Translations under genes and position numbers: made by a program
NCBI GenBank assembly: GCA_934717555.1
Contig: CAKUYY010000043.1
Span: forward strand, 1-10,591
Origin: an uncultured Clostridium sp.
GTDB lineage: Bacteria > Bacillota > Clostridia > Oscillospirales > Acutalibacteraceae
Direction of reading: 5' to 3'
Length of the DNA: 10,591 nt
In this document: piece by piece, positions 1 to 6,171 of the stretch
How the letters are laid out: each line of letters begins with the position of its first letter
Position numbering within the stretch: position 1 is the stretch's first letter
The notes under the pieces: model-generated
What the model saw: only the letters and a program-made list of their open reading frames with translations
What the model was told of the DNA's origin: nothing
Database searches by the model: none

Positions 1-119
1 TTCTTGCAATTCGTCGCCAACTGGTACAGGACGGAAAAGTAAGCAATCATCTTGGTATCAGCTTTACAGTAGTAGACGATACATTGGCTACCATGATTGA
101 AGAGCTTAGAAACCTTTAA
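1..119 (+). CDS. C-terminal end of an unrecognised protein (partial)
   Basis: An open frame beginning at base 3 runs to a TAA at 117-119 and gives the last 38 residues of a protein whose start lies left of the window. The tail contains GKVSNHLGISFTVVDD and ends in an acidic/leucine-rich stretch that is probably helical. I do not recognise the family and assign no function. It is the only plus-strand gene left of the XRE regulator, so it is transcribed towards the leftward accessory genes. No convincing plus-strand terminator follows it: the hairpins at 216-249 and 260-286 are better formed on the minus strand. It presumably belongs to the same element that interrupts sigK. A chance open frame of this length is possible, so confidence is limited. 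Confidence 0.5.
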   Translation, partial: LAIRRQLVQDGKVSNHLGISFTVVDDTLATMIEELRNL

Positions 120-210
120 GCTTTAAGAACGCTTATTTTCATCTTACAAGTGGTTAAGAAGCGCGTAGAACAAAAGAGATATGTTTTGCGGAAAGCTTGC
201 CCCCAAAAAG

Positions 211-249
211 AAAAAGCCCTCTATGAGCCGTATAGACTTCATAGAGAGC
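211..249 (-). terminator. Rho-independent terminator for leftward genes (distal)
   Basis: Read on the minus strand, 249-239 pairs with 226-216 in an 11-bp stem with one G-U wobble and a 12-base loop. The stem is followed by TTTTTCTTTTT. The poly-T tail exists only on the minus-strand side, so it stops leftward transcription. It is a second, back-up terminator behind the one at 255-286. Confidence 0.75.
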
Positions 250-254
250 AAACG

Positions 255-286
255 AAAAAGACGCCCTGATTTTGTTTTAGAGCGCC
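255..286 (-). terminator. Rho-independent terminator for the 293-805 gene
   Basis: On the minus strand GGCGCTCT (286-279) pairs with AGGGCGTC (267-260) across an A-rich loop and is followed by TTTTT. Two of the eight pairs are G-U. On the plus strand these become A-C mismatches, so the structure favours leftward termination even though T-rich sequence also flanks it on the other side. It begins six bases after the stop codon of the leftward gene. Confidence 0.7.
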
Positions 287-292
287 TTTCTT

Positions 293-805
293 TTAAGGAT
301 TAAGATTTTTAATCATTTCATAAAGCGACACCGTAGCAGTTTCTTGGTCTCCGTTGCTTAACTTATAGATAATACCAGAAGAATGCAATAGACGTTTCAC
401 ATCTGACGGTACTAAGTTTTCACTAACAGGATTGTATCCGCAAACTTCCATACAGTTAGCGATTCCATATTTTTTACTAAACTCTTCTTTTAAGTATTTA
501 TACCGCCCAGTGATTTTACATAGGTAGTAGCTATTTTCGGAGTCACCCAGTGTCCAAATAAAATCTTCCGGACGCATCTTTTTAAAAGCATTGATACAAG
601 TTGTGAGTTGTCTACTGCTTTTATGCGGTGAATAACTTTTTCGTAAATCGTCGTATTTTTCAATTTCTTGAATTTCTTTAATTTTTAACTTCTCAAGATA
701 ATCATCTGGAAGCCCCCAGCCAAAACCTATTAATTTTTCTGTTTTACAAAAATTAAAAACATCAGGTTTTCCAATGATATTCATTTTTAATGTCCAAACA
801 GCCAT
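293..805 (-). CDS. Hypothetical protein, 170 aa
   Basis: A complete leftward gene of 170 residues with ATG at 805 and TAA at 293-295. The start is set by a purine-rich AAGGAAAGAAGG seven bases upstream. The protein is charged and lysine-rich with no signal peptide or membrane segment, so it should be cytoplasmic. Around residues 80-100 it has F-I-W-T-L-G-D followed by Y-Y-L-C-K-I-T-G-R. This pattern of a tryptophan-containing strand, then a YYL-K-ITG strand, recalls PUA/EVE-like beta-barrel domains found in modified-base and RNA readers, but this is only a resemblance. The gene has its own promoter (832-859) and tandem terminators (255-286, 211-249), so it is a single-gene unit. It is AT-rich compared with the dnaX region, as expected for accessory DNA. 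Function unknown. Confidence 0.8.
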   Translation of the reverse strand: MAVWTLKMNIIGKPDVFNFCKTEKLIGFGWGLPDDYLEKLKIKEIQEIEKYDDLRKSYSPHKSSRQLTTCINAFKKMRPEDFIWTLGDSENSYYLCKITGRYKYLKEEFSKKYGIANCMEVCGYNPVSENLVPSDVKRLLHSSGIIYKLSNGDQETATVSLYEMIKNLNP

Positions 806-831
806 TGTATGACCTTCTTTCCTTTTATTTT

Positions 832-859
832 ATTGTACCAGTTTAGTGAGAAAAAGCAA
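832..859 (-). promoter_or_regulatory. Promoter for the 293-805 gene
   Basis: On the minus strand TTGCTT (859-854) and TACAAT (837-832) are separated by 16 bases, with a TG one base upstream of the -10 giving an extended -10 character. It lies between the stop of the lipoprotein gene (881) and the ATG at 805, about 26 bases above the start codon. Confidence 0.65.
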
Positions 860-880
860 GCCTCAGATATTCTGAAAATG

Positions 881-2425
881 CTATTTACTGATTCTGAATG
901 CGGTTACAGTTGCATTTTCTTCTGATTCAAATGTCCCAAACGAAATTCCATATTCACCGATCTGTGCAGAAGCGATATAGCCGCCCATATTATCGCTGAA
1001 ATTAAAAGAAAAACTATCCCCGAACAACTCTTTGAGTTCTGCAATAGTAGCGGTATCTTTACCCGGTATCAGAAGATTGAACGATCCCTCAATCGCTAAT
1101 AAGTAAGAATATGCTTCACCGCTTTCGTTAATGGAGAAATAATATAGCGTATCTTCCGAGTTAGGAGCTTGATAGCAGTTACTTCCTCCATCACTGAACA
1201 ATGGTTGCGGTAAGAGATTATCTCCGTAAATGTCAACAACCGTTTCGTCAAACAGTTGTGTTAATTCATTGGGAATCGTAAAACTGTTGGAACTTTCAGA
1301 TTCAGAAGATGATTCTTCATTATCCGAAGCAGACGAAAATCCAAAGGCATATTGGTATGCACTGAACAAGTCCCAACACCTTTCTGAACTACTTCCGTCA
1401 ACATTGGTTACAAAGTAGTTTGGATTTTCGTTGTTAGGAGTAACGTCATCTTCGCCAGCTCCATCGGATATAATCACAAAGTCATCTGTAAAATCAATAA
1501 TTTTTGTTCCTTTATCTGAAACAAATTCTGGTTGGGCAGATAGGTTATCAATCGGCAAACGATATAGACCGGATTTGTTAGTTTCAGAAGTAAAAGAATC
1601 ATAGACATATCCATTATGTAACCGTAGTTGTCCTTTTAGCGGTATCTCTGCTTTGACAGATGTGTTTGTTTTGTTATCAAATTCATAGGTTGCGTTTTTC
1701 CCTCCGGATTCGTTCAGAGCATAAAAATATATCTTGTTATCAATAGGAAACGCATTCCAGATTCGAGGATATTCGCAGTATTCCTTATAGCCCTTGCCAT
1801 CTAATTGGACGCTACATAAAATATGGTTACCCGGAACTGAAAGCTTTTTAATGAAATAGATGGTCTGATTTTGAATATAGCTAATACTTATTTCGCCATA
1901 ATTATCATTATCAGTATAAAGATTTGTCATCTTATCCTGCTTTAAATCCAGCTTATAAATTCCCCTTTTGTTTTCGCTGTCAACAGCAGTAAAATAGATG
2001 TTGCTATCTGCCTGCCATAGCTCATTGGAACCAATATCATACTGGGAATATTCTTTTGTTTCCAGATTGACTTTAAGCAAGAAGTCATTTGTACCAACAT
2101 ATTCTCCATTAGACTGTTGCAAACCGCAATACAGGTTTCCGTCATAAACAACAACGCTGTCAAAGTACGTTTTTGTACCTGTTGAATTATCCAGCAAGGT
2201 TGTAAAACTGCCATCTTCCGAATTGTAATCAATTAGTCTGCCCTCAATGGAGAGGCCGGGACCATACATGTGCGTACCGTTTTTACAGTAGCTACTGGCA
2301 GGAGCTTCTACCACCGTTTCATTAGAAGAATCCCCTTGTGAAGTGTTTGACGAGCAACCACCCAGTATAAATGCCAGTGAGAAGATCGCCAGCAAAAGAA
2401 TTGACTTGAATTTTTGTTTTTTCAT
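881..2425 (-). CDS. Lipoprotein with DUF5050-like beta-propeller repeats, 514 aa
   Basis: The ATG at 2425 is chosen because it gives a textbook lipoprotein signal peptide (KKQKFK, then a hydrophobic core, then L-G-G-C with Cys24 as the lipidated residue). It also has GGAG nine bases upstream. A longer frame opening at 2527 would bury the signal peptide. The mature protein should be anchored on the outside of the membrane. Residues about 40-360 contain repeated blocks of the form I-Y-F-x then G-x-Y-K-L-D-L, the pattern of DUF5050-type propeller repeats common in clostridial surface proteins. A Ser/Glu-rich linker (about 363-381) leads to a separate C-terminal domain (382-514) that I do not recognise. 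It is the last gene of a three-gene leftward operon starting at 3226, and its start lies 32 bases after the preceding stop. A binding or scaffold role is likely; the ligand is unknown. Confidence 0.85.
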   Translation of the reverse strand: MKKQKFKSILLLAIFSLAFILGGCSSNTSQGDSSNETVVEAPASSYCKNGTHMYGPGLSIEGRLIDYNSEDGSFTTLLDNSTGTKTYFDSVVVYDGNLYCGLQQSNGEYVGTNDFLLKVNLETKEYSQYDIGSNELWQADSNIYFTAVDSENKRGIYKLDLKQDKMTNLYTDNDNYGEISISYIQNQTIYFIKKLSVPGNHILCSVQLDGKGYKEYCEYPRIWNAFPIDNKIYFYALNESGGKNATYEFDNKTNTSVKAEIPLKGQLRLHNGYVYDSFTSETNKSGLYRLPIDNLSAQPEFVSDKGTKIIDFTDDFVIISDGAGEDDVTPNNENPNYFVTNVDGSSSERCWDLFSAYQYAFGFSSASDNEESSSESESSNSFTIPNELTQLFDETVVDIYGDNLLPQPLFSDGGSNCYQAPNSEDTLYYFSINESGEAYSYLLAIEGSFNLLIPGKDTATIAELKELFGDSFSFNFSDNMGGYIASAQIGEYGISFGTFESEENATVTAFRISK

Positions 2426-2457
2426 TGTTCCTATCTCCAATGCTTTAAAATTTACTG

Positions 2458-2931
2458 TTAAGCTATTTCGTAGAACAAACCGCCTTTTTCCCAATCCTTT
2501 GCGGTCAGTTCTCTTGTAAATAACCAAGGTTCCTCATAGGGTAACCATGATTCTATCCTATCCCTGATAATATCCGTATAGATTTCCACATCATCATCTT
2601 CCGGGATAGAAGCTAAATAAGACAAAAAACGATTTGCCGTTGAAATCTTATCGAAGCGATATAATCTTTTAAGAATCATATCGCATTGCGGCTCTTTTCT
2701 ATGTTCCGATAAATAACGCTTGATTTTTGTTACCACCTCATTTGTTCGTTGCCTGACTTTCGTATAAAAGTTTCTGATTTCATCATCACTTACACCAACG
2801 ACAACAAAAAAGTCAATGCTTGATTCTTTCCAATCGGGTATGATTTTTTCTGTGCTTACGCCATTTACCCAGCTTCGGAGTATATCGTCAACAGGCGGCA
2901 AAGCATGATAATAAAAAGCCATATTGTTCAT
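2458..2931 (-). CDS. Hypothetical protein, about 157 aa
   Basis: A leftward open frame ending in TAA at 2458-2460. It is open as far as an ATG at 3000 (180 aa), but that start has no ribosome binding site close by and overlaps the upstream gene by 56 bases. I prefer the ATG at 2931 (157 aa). It lies 13 bases after the upstream stop (TAG 2947-2945) and has AGTGGTG eight bases before it, suggesting translational coupling. Starts at 2988, 2973 and 2922 remain possible. The protein is soluble, acidic and Trp/Tyr-rich, with a probably helical centre (V-R-Q-R-T-N-E-V-V-T-K-I) and no signal peptide. No family is recognised. Its place between a small membrane protein and a lipoprotein suggests a cytoplasmic partner of an envelope system, or simply cargo. 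Confidence 0.7.
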   Translation of the reverse strand: MNNMAFYYHALPPVDDILRSWVNGVSTEKIIPDWKESSIDFFVVVGVSDDEIRNFYTKVRQRTNEVVTKIKRYLSEHRKEPQCDMILKRLYRFDKISTANRFLSYLASIPEDDDVEIYTDIIRDRIESWLPYEEPWLFTRELTAKDWEKGGLFYEIA

Positions 2932-2944
2932 ATCTAAAACACCA

Positions 2945-3226
2945 CTATTTTCTTTTACCGTTATATCTGTCATACTTACGTTGTGCATTGTTCCATTCAT
3001 GATTTAATCTTTCGATTTTCTTTTTCTCCTCCCAATTTTCGTCCACTTTCCTTATGAACTCATCGAATGGGATTCCGAAGATTCCACAACACCCCACAGC
3101 GAGAAATACCCCTCCTATAACAGCCGTAAAACCTGACGCTCCTCCAAAAGCATTATGGAATACAGAAAGGTAAGTGACTATCCCCCCAGCAATAGCAAAG
3201 ATTACACAGACAATTTTAGCTTTCAT
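2945..3226 (-). CDS. Small membrane protein with two transmembrane helices, 93 aa
   Basis: First gene of the leftward operon. ATG at 3226 with GGAGG ten bases upstream; stop TAG at 2945-2947. Residues 5-22 and about 33-52 form two hydrophobic segments, the second rich in Gly, Val and Cys and carrying a CC pair. The remaining 40 residues are strongly charged (E-K-K-K-I-E-R, then a Lys/Arg-rich end) and probably form a cytoplasmic helix or coiled coil. Positive charge at both ends suggests that the N and C termini are inside. I do not recognise the family; small proteins of this shape occur widely in conjugative and phage-like elements. It is driven by the consensus promoter at 3299-3327, which overlaps repeats that may bind the divergently encoded regulator. 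Confidence 0.75.
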   Translation of the reverse strand: MKAKIVCVIFAIAGGIVTYLSVFHNAFGGASGFTAVIGGVFLAVGCCGIFGIPFDEFIRKVDENWEEKKKIERLNHEWNNAQRKYDRYNGKRK

Positions 3227-3298
3227 TTTTATTTATCCTCCATTATTGATTTTCGTTTATAGATACAGCGTTGAATGAGCAAAGATATAGATACTCAC

Positions 3299-3327
3299 AT
3301 TATAGCGTTCAATTCGTTTATTGTCAA
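3299..3327 (-). promoter_or_regulatory. Consensus promoter of the leftward operon
   Basis: On the minus strand TTGACA (3327-3322) and TATAAT (3304-3299) match the vegetative consensus at all twelve positions with a 17-base spacer. Transcription would start near 3292 and run into the genes at 3226-881. A promoter this strong in accessory DNA would normally be held down by a repressor; the repeat pair at 3309-3335 lies over its -35 and spacer. Confidence 0.85.
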
Positions 3328-3335
3328 TTCGTTTT
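3309..3335. promoter_or_regulatory. Candidate operator: two direct TCAATTCGTTT repeats
   Basis: TCAATTCGTTT occurs at 3309-3319 and again at 3324-3334, a spacing of 15 bases. One copy lies in the spacer and the other across the -35 box of the leftward operon promoter. They lie in the intergenic region just upstream of the XRE-family gene. The placement is what an autogenous or divergent repressor site would show. That the XRE protein binds here is inference. Confidence 0.5.
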
Positions 3336-3395
3336 GTGGTTTTTAAGAGTGTAATTAGCCCCATCTCCTTTACAATAGTAAAGAGGTGGAATTTT

Positions 3396-3764
3396 ATGAA
3401 CTTTGGCAATATACTTAGAGAACTTTTAGAAGATAATGATATAACACAAAAGCAACTGGCAGACGATTTGAATATAGCGTCCACAACTATAGGCAATTAC
3501 ATTCGTGGACTGCGTGAACCCGACTTTCAAATATTGAAGCTGTTCGCTTCATACTTCCATGTCACTACCGACTATCTTTTAAACTTTCAGTCTGGCATTA
3601 CCAAAGACCACGGAGAAGATGAGTTGTTACATCTCTATCGGACACTTCCGGAAGATAAAAAAGAATTGCTTTTGGAACAAGGTAAACTGCTGGTACGATT
3701 GAATTTGAAAGAAGATGTAAAATCATCAAAATCGACTTTACAAGGAAAAAATAACGTAGGATAA
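3396..3764 (+). CDS. XRE-family helix-turn-helix transcriptional regulator, 122 aa
   Basis: The start is the ATG at 3396, preceded by AGAGGTGG at good spacing. An in-frame TTG at 3321 would begin inside the divergent promoter and is rejected. Residues 4-62 are a typical Cro/CI-type DNA-binding domain: T-Q-K-Q-L-A-D-D-L-N, then S-T-T-I-G-N-Y-I-R-G-L-R-E-P-D, then a domain end in T-T-D-Y-L-L. Residues 70-122 are charged, probably helical (LYRTLPEDKKELLL), and likely serve for dimerisation, as in phage and ICE repressors of this size. It is divergent from the operon beginning at 3226 and upstream of the recombinase, from which it is separated by a terminator at 3771-3802. A weak -10 (TACAAT, 3371-3376) without a clear -35 may be its own promoter. 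Likely role: repressor of the element's accessory genes. Confidence 0.9.
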   Translation: MNFGNILRELLEDNDITQKQLADDLNIASTTIGNYIRGLREPDFQILKLFASYFHVTTDYLLNFQSGITKDHGEDELLHLYRTLPEDKKELLLEQGKLLVRLNLKEDVKSSKSTLQGKNNVG

Positions 3765-3770
3765 TGTGAA

Positions 3771-3802
3771 ACCGTCTGCGGAAAACGTAGACGGTCTTTT
3801 TT
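3771..3802 (+). terminator. Rho-independent terminator after the XRE regulator
   Basis: ACCGTCTGCG (3771-3780) pairs with CGTAGACGGT (3786-3795) in a 10-bp stem with one G-U wobble and a GAAAA loop, followed by CTTTTTT. It starts seven bases after the regulator's stop codon and separates its transcript from the recombinase. Confidence 0.88.
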
Positions 3803-3815
3803 ATGAGAAAATGTT

Positions 3816-3844
3816 TTGCTTTTTTGGCGTATTCGGTTTATAAT
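3816..3844 (+). promoter_or_regulatory. Vegetative-type promoter upstream of the recombinase
   Basis: TTGCTT (3816-3821) and TATAAT (3839-3844) are separated by 17 bases, giving a predicted start near 3851 and a leader of about 64 bases. This is the best promoter in the gap and reads as a main-sigma-factor promoter. I found no good match to a complete SigE-type promoter here, although SigE control is what is known for the B. subtilis sigK-element recombinase. Confidence 0.65.
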
Positions 3845-3914
3845 AAGGTTGTAAGGAAAAGCCGTTGTGTGATAAATCAAAAAGTCTCATAACTTAATGT
3901 GGAGGGATAAATCA

Positions 3915-5633
3915 ATGAAAGGACAGGATAACCGAAAATACGCCATCTATTCAAGAAAATCAAAATTCACCGGTAAGGGCGAAAGCATTGAAAACCAAAT
4001 CGAGCTTTGCCGTCAACATATCAAGCTTCACCACGACAATGTAACGGAAGAGGACATCCTCATTTTTGAGGACGAGGGATTCTCCGGCGGGAACGTCAAC
4101 CGTCCGCAGTTTCAGGCGATGATGAAGCAAATCCGGGCAAATCAGATTCAGGCTGTGGTCTGCTACCGCTTAGACCGTATCAGCCGTAATGTGGGAGACT
4201 TCGCCAAGCTCAAGGACGAATTTGACTATTACAATGTGGAGTTCACTTCAATTCGGGACGATTTTGACACCACTTCCCCAAGCGGCAGAGCCATGATGAT
4301 GATGGTATCTGTTTTTGCACAGTTGGAACGGGAAACCACCGCAGAACGTATCCGGGACAACATGCATGAGCTCGCCAAGTCTGGACGTTGGTTAGGCGGC
4401 ACAACACCTACCGGTTATAAAAGTACGCAGATTGTCGGAAGCGTTACAGTAGACGGAAAAGAACGAAAAGCCTATAAATTGGACATCATCAAAGAAGAAG
4501 CGGATATTATCAAACTGATTTTCTCTAAATTTATAGAAACCAATTCCCTCACTAAGACCGATACTTATTTGTTGCAGAACAACATCACCACAAAGAACGG
4601 GAAGAATTTCACCCGCTTTTCCATTCGTTCCATTCTGCAAAATCCGGTTTATATGATAGCCGACCAAAACGCATGGGAGTATTTTGACAGCTTAGGCGTG
4701 GAGATTTACGCCGAACAATCAGAATTTGACGGAAAGCATGGAATCATGGCTTACAATAAGACGATTCAGAAATCCGGTAAGTCCAATCAAATGCGGGATA
4801 TGGACGAATGGATTGTGGCTGTGGGAAAACACAAGGGTTTGATTGCCGGAGCAGATTGGGTAAGAGTACAGGATATGCTTAACCAAAACCGTTCCAAATC
4901 CTACCGCAAGCCCAAAAGCAATGTGGCGTTGCTCTCCGGTCTGCTGTACTGTGGGAACTGTGGCAGCTTTATGCGTCCCAAGCTCAGCCAACGGACAAAC
5001 GCACAGGGAGAGAAGATTTACAGCTATCTCTGTGAAACAAAAGAACGCAGTCGTTGTCAGCTCTGCAACAGCAAGAACCCCAACGGCAACGAGCTTGACA
5101 AGATGATATGTGAACAAATCAAGCTGATTTCGGAAGATAGCTCCGACTTTATCAAAAATTTAGAGGGCGTGCAAAGAAAGCTGGAGGGCAACCGGGAAGA
5201 ATACGACCAGCAGTTAAACGCTCTCAAAAAGGAATTGCAGGAGAACGAACAGCAGATTGCCAATCTGGTGGATACCCTTGCAAAGACGCCGAACACACCG
5301 GCATTTGATTATATTACCGAGCAGATTAACACCCTCCATGAGAAGAACGAGAAAATTAAGCATCGGATTAGCGAGCTGGAATCCCTCACCAAAAACCATC
5401 TCTATTCCAGTGAAGAATTTGACAGGACAAAAGAACTGTTAAAATCCTTCGGGCAGTCCTTCGATACCATGGGAGTAGAACAGAAGCGAATGGCACTTCG
5501 GGCGTTCATTCGCAGAATTATTTGGGACGGGAAAAACGTCCATGTGGTGCTGTTCGGCGACACGGAATCGGAGATTGACTACGCCGATTTGGCAGAGGAA
5601 AACCAAGAGCCAAACCGAGGGGATAGCGAATGA
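3915..5633 (+). CDS. Large serine recombinase of the sigK intervening element (SpoIVCA-like), 572 aa
   Basis: Catalyses site-specific excision (and presumably integration) of the element via a covalent 5'-phosphoserine link. The ATG at 3915 is preferred over 3897 because GGAGGG at 3901-3906 precedes it at normal spacing. The resolvase catalytic domain (about 8-150) has Y-S-R-K-S with Ser16 as the likely nucleophile, D-R-I-S-R at 87-91, and F-A-Q-L-E-R-E-T-T-A-E-R-I. A recombinase domain follows (about 165-300, G-G-T-T-P-T-G-Y at its start). Next is a zinc ribbon with Cys346, 349, 373 and 381/384, then a long coiled coil (about 420-500) typical of large serine integrases. The stop TGA is part of AATGA at the junction with SigK, so the gene reaches the very end of the element. 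This position makes it the functional counterpart of SpoIVCA. No recombination directionality factor is recognised in the window. Confidence 0.96.
   Translation: MKGQDNRKYAIYSRKSKFTGKGESIENQIELCRQHIKLHHDNVTEEDILIFEDEGFSGGNVNRPQFQAMMKQIRANQIQAVVCYRLDRISRNVGDFAKLKDEFDYYNVEFTSIRDDFDTTSPSGRAMMMMVSVFAQLERETTAERIRDNMHELAKSGRWLGGTTPTGYKSTQIVGSVTVDGKERKAYKLDIIKEEADIIKLIFSKFIETNSLTKTDTYLLQNNITTKNGKNFTRFSIRSILQNPVYMIADQNAWEYFDSLGVEIYAEQSEFDGKHGIMAYNKTIQKSGKSNQMRDMDEWIVAVGKHKGLIAGADWVRVQDMLNQNRSKSYRKPKSNVALLSGLLYCGNCGSFMRPKLSQRTNAQGEKIYSYLCETKERSRCQLCNSKNPNGNELDKMICEQIKLISEDSSDFIKNLEGVQRKLEGNREEYDQQLNALKKELQENEQQIANLVDTLAKTPNTPAFDYITEQINTLHEKNEKIKHRISELESLTKNHLYSSEEFDRTKELLKSFGQSFDTMGVEQKRMALRAFIRRIIWDGKNVHVVLFGDTESEIDYADLAEENQEPNRGDSE
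5629..5633. other. Probable crossover core at the right end of the sigK element (AATGA)
   Basis: SigK-like coding sequence begins exactly here (AAT GAG GTG TTG ATG, N-E-V-L-M). To its left the DNA codes in a different frame for the recombinase. AATGA is, from memory, the 5-base direct repeat at which the B. subtilis skin element recombines. It also contains the recombinase stop codon TGA (5631-5633). The partner copy should lie left of the window, beside the N-terminal half of sigK. The full attachment site should extend some 20-25 bases on each side. Confidence 0.75.
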
Positions 5634-6033
5634 GGTGTTGATGTTTTTCCGGAATGGAAAAAAGACAGCACAAGATGTCTCTATGAATGAACCTATTGAT
5701 ACAGACAAAGAAGGAAATGCCCTCACTTTGATGGATGTAATGTCCACAGAGGACTCCATTGTTGATGATCTAGACATCAAAATTAAGTCAGAAAAACTAA
5801 AACAGTATATCATAGAAGTTTTATCTCCAAGAGAACGCCTTATTATAGAATTGCGATATGGACTGTACGGCAAGATGCCATTGACCCAACGGGAAGTAGC
5901 AGCTAAATTAAATATCTCCCGTTCTTATGTATCTCGGATTGAAAAGAAAGCGTTGGGCCTATTGAAGAAAAGATTTGATTTAGGAGAGGCCAAGGGAAAG
6001 CTTAAAGTTTCCCCAAAACTGGTTAAAAGATAG
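5629..6033 (+). CDS. sigK: C-terminal half of RNA polymerase sporulation sigma factor SigK (gene split by the element)
   Basis: From 5629 the frame codes 134 residues ending at TAG 6031-6033, starting in mid-protein without a convincing start codon or ribosome binding site. It resembles the second half of SigK: F-F-R-N-G-K-K-T-A-Q-D-V-S, then D-T-D-K-E-G-N, a region-4 block L-S-P-R-E-R-L-I-I-E-L-R-Y-G-L, and the -35-binding helix-turn-helix T-Q-R-E-V-A-A-K-L-N-I-S-R-S-Y-V-S-R-I-E-K. SigE is the nearest alternative, but the N-E-V-L-M-F-F-R-N start and S-R-S-Y-V-S-R-I-E-K fit SigK better. It corresponds to spoIIIC of B. subtilis. SigK directs late mother-cell transcription; a full protein needs excision of the element so that the N-terminal half is joined at 5629. 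An open frame extends upstream to 5542, but it overlaps the recombinase in another frame and is not part of the protein. Confidence 0.92.
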   Translation, partial: NEVLMFFRNGKKTAQDVSMNEPIDTDKEGNALTLMDVMSTEDSIVDDLDIKIKSEKLKQYIIEVLSPRERLIIELRYGLYGKMPLTQREVAAKLNISRSYVSRIEKKALGLLKKRFDLGEAKGKLKVSPKLVKR

Positions 6034-6122
6034 GCAGAAAAGGATTCTCTCGATTCTTTGGAAGGATGAAATAAAAAACAATATTAAAGATAAGAAAAAG
6101 AGATTAATTTTCAAATTAATAG

Positions 6123-6151
6123 TTGTTTTTATAGACAAAATAGATTATAAT
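6123..6151 (+). promoter_or_regulatory. Promoter of the SRP RNA (and probably dnaX operon)
   Basis: TTGTTT (6123-6128) and TATAAT (6146-6151) are spaced by 17 bases, with a predicted start near 6158, a short distance before the first paired bases of the SRP RNA. An AT-only hairpin (ATTAATTT/AAATTAAT) ending just before the -35 may weakly terminate sigK transcription. Confidence 0.8.
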
Positions 6152-6171
6152 AACTTATACAGAACTGAAAA

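Noticed and set aside
2426..2527. Longer N terminus of the lipoprotein (start at 2527)
   Set aside because: It would place 34 residues before a clear lipoprotein signal peptide and overlap the upstream gene. The ATG at 2425 has a good ribosome binding site.
3321..3395. Longer N terminus of the XRE regulator starting at TTG 3321
   Set aside because: It lies across the divergent promoter and repeats, has no ribosome binding site, and is not part of the helix-turn-helix domain.
3888..3896. CATAACTTA resembling a SigK/SigE -10 box upstream of the recombinase
   Set aside because: There is no matching -35 at the right distance, and transcription from it would begin inside the ribosome binding site at 3901-3906.
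3914..3918. A second AATGA at the recombinase start codon, which could suggest a mini-element of only the recombinase
   Set aside because: The DNA left of it does not code for the SigK N-terminal half, and a 5-base match is expected often by chance. The true left end should be outside the window.
5542..5628. Upstream extension of the SigK fragment, as if it were a complete small sigma factor
   Set aside because: These codons overlap the end of the recombinase in another frame and show no sigma-factor features. SigK similarity starts at 5629.
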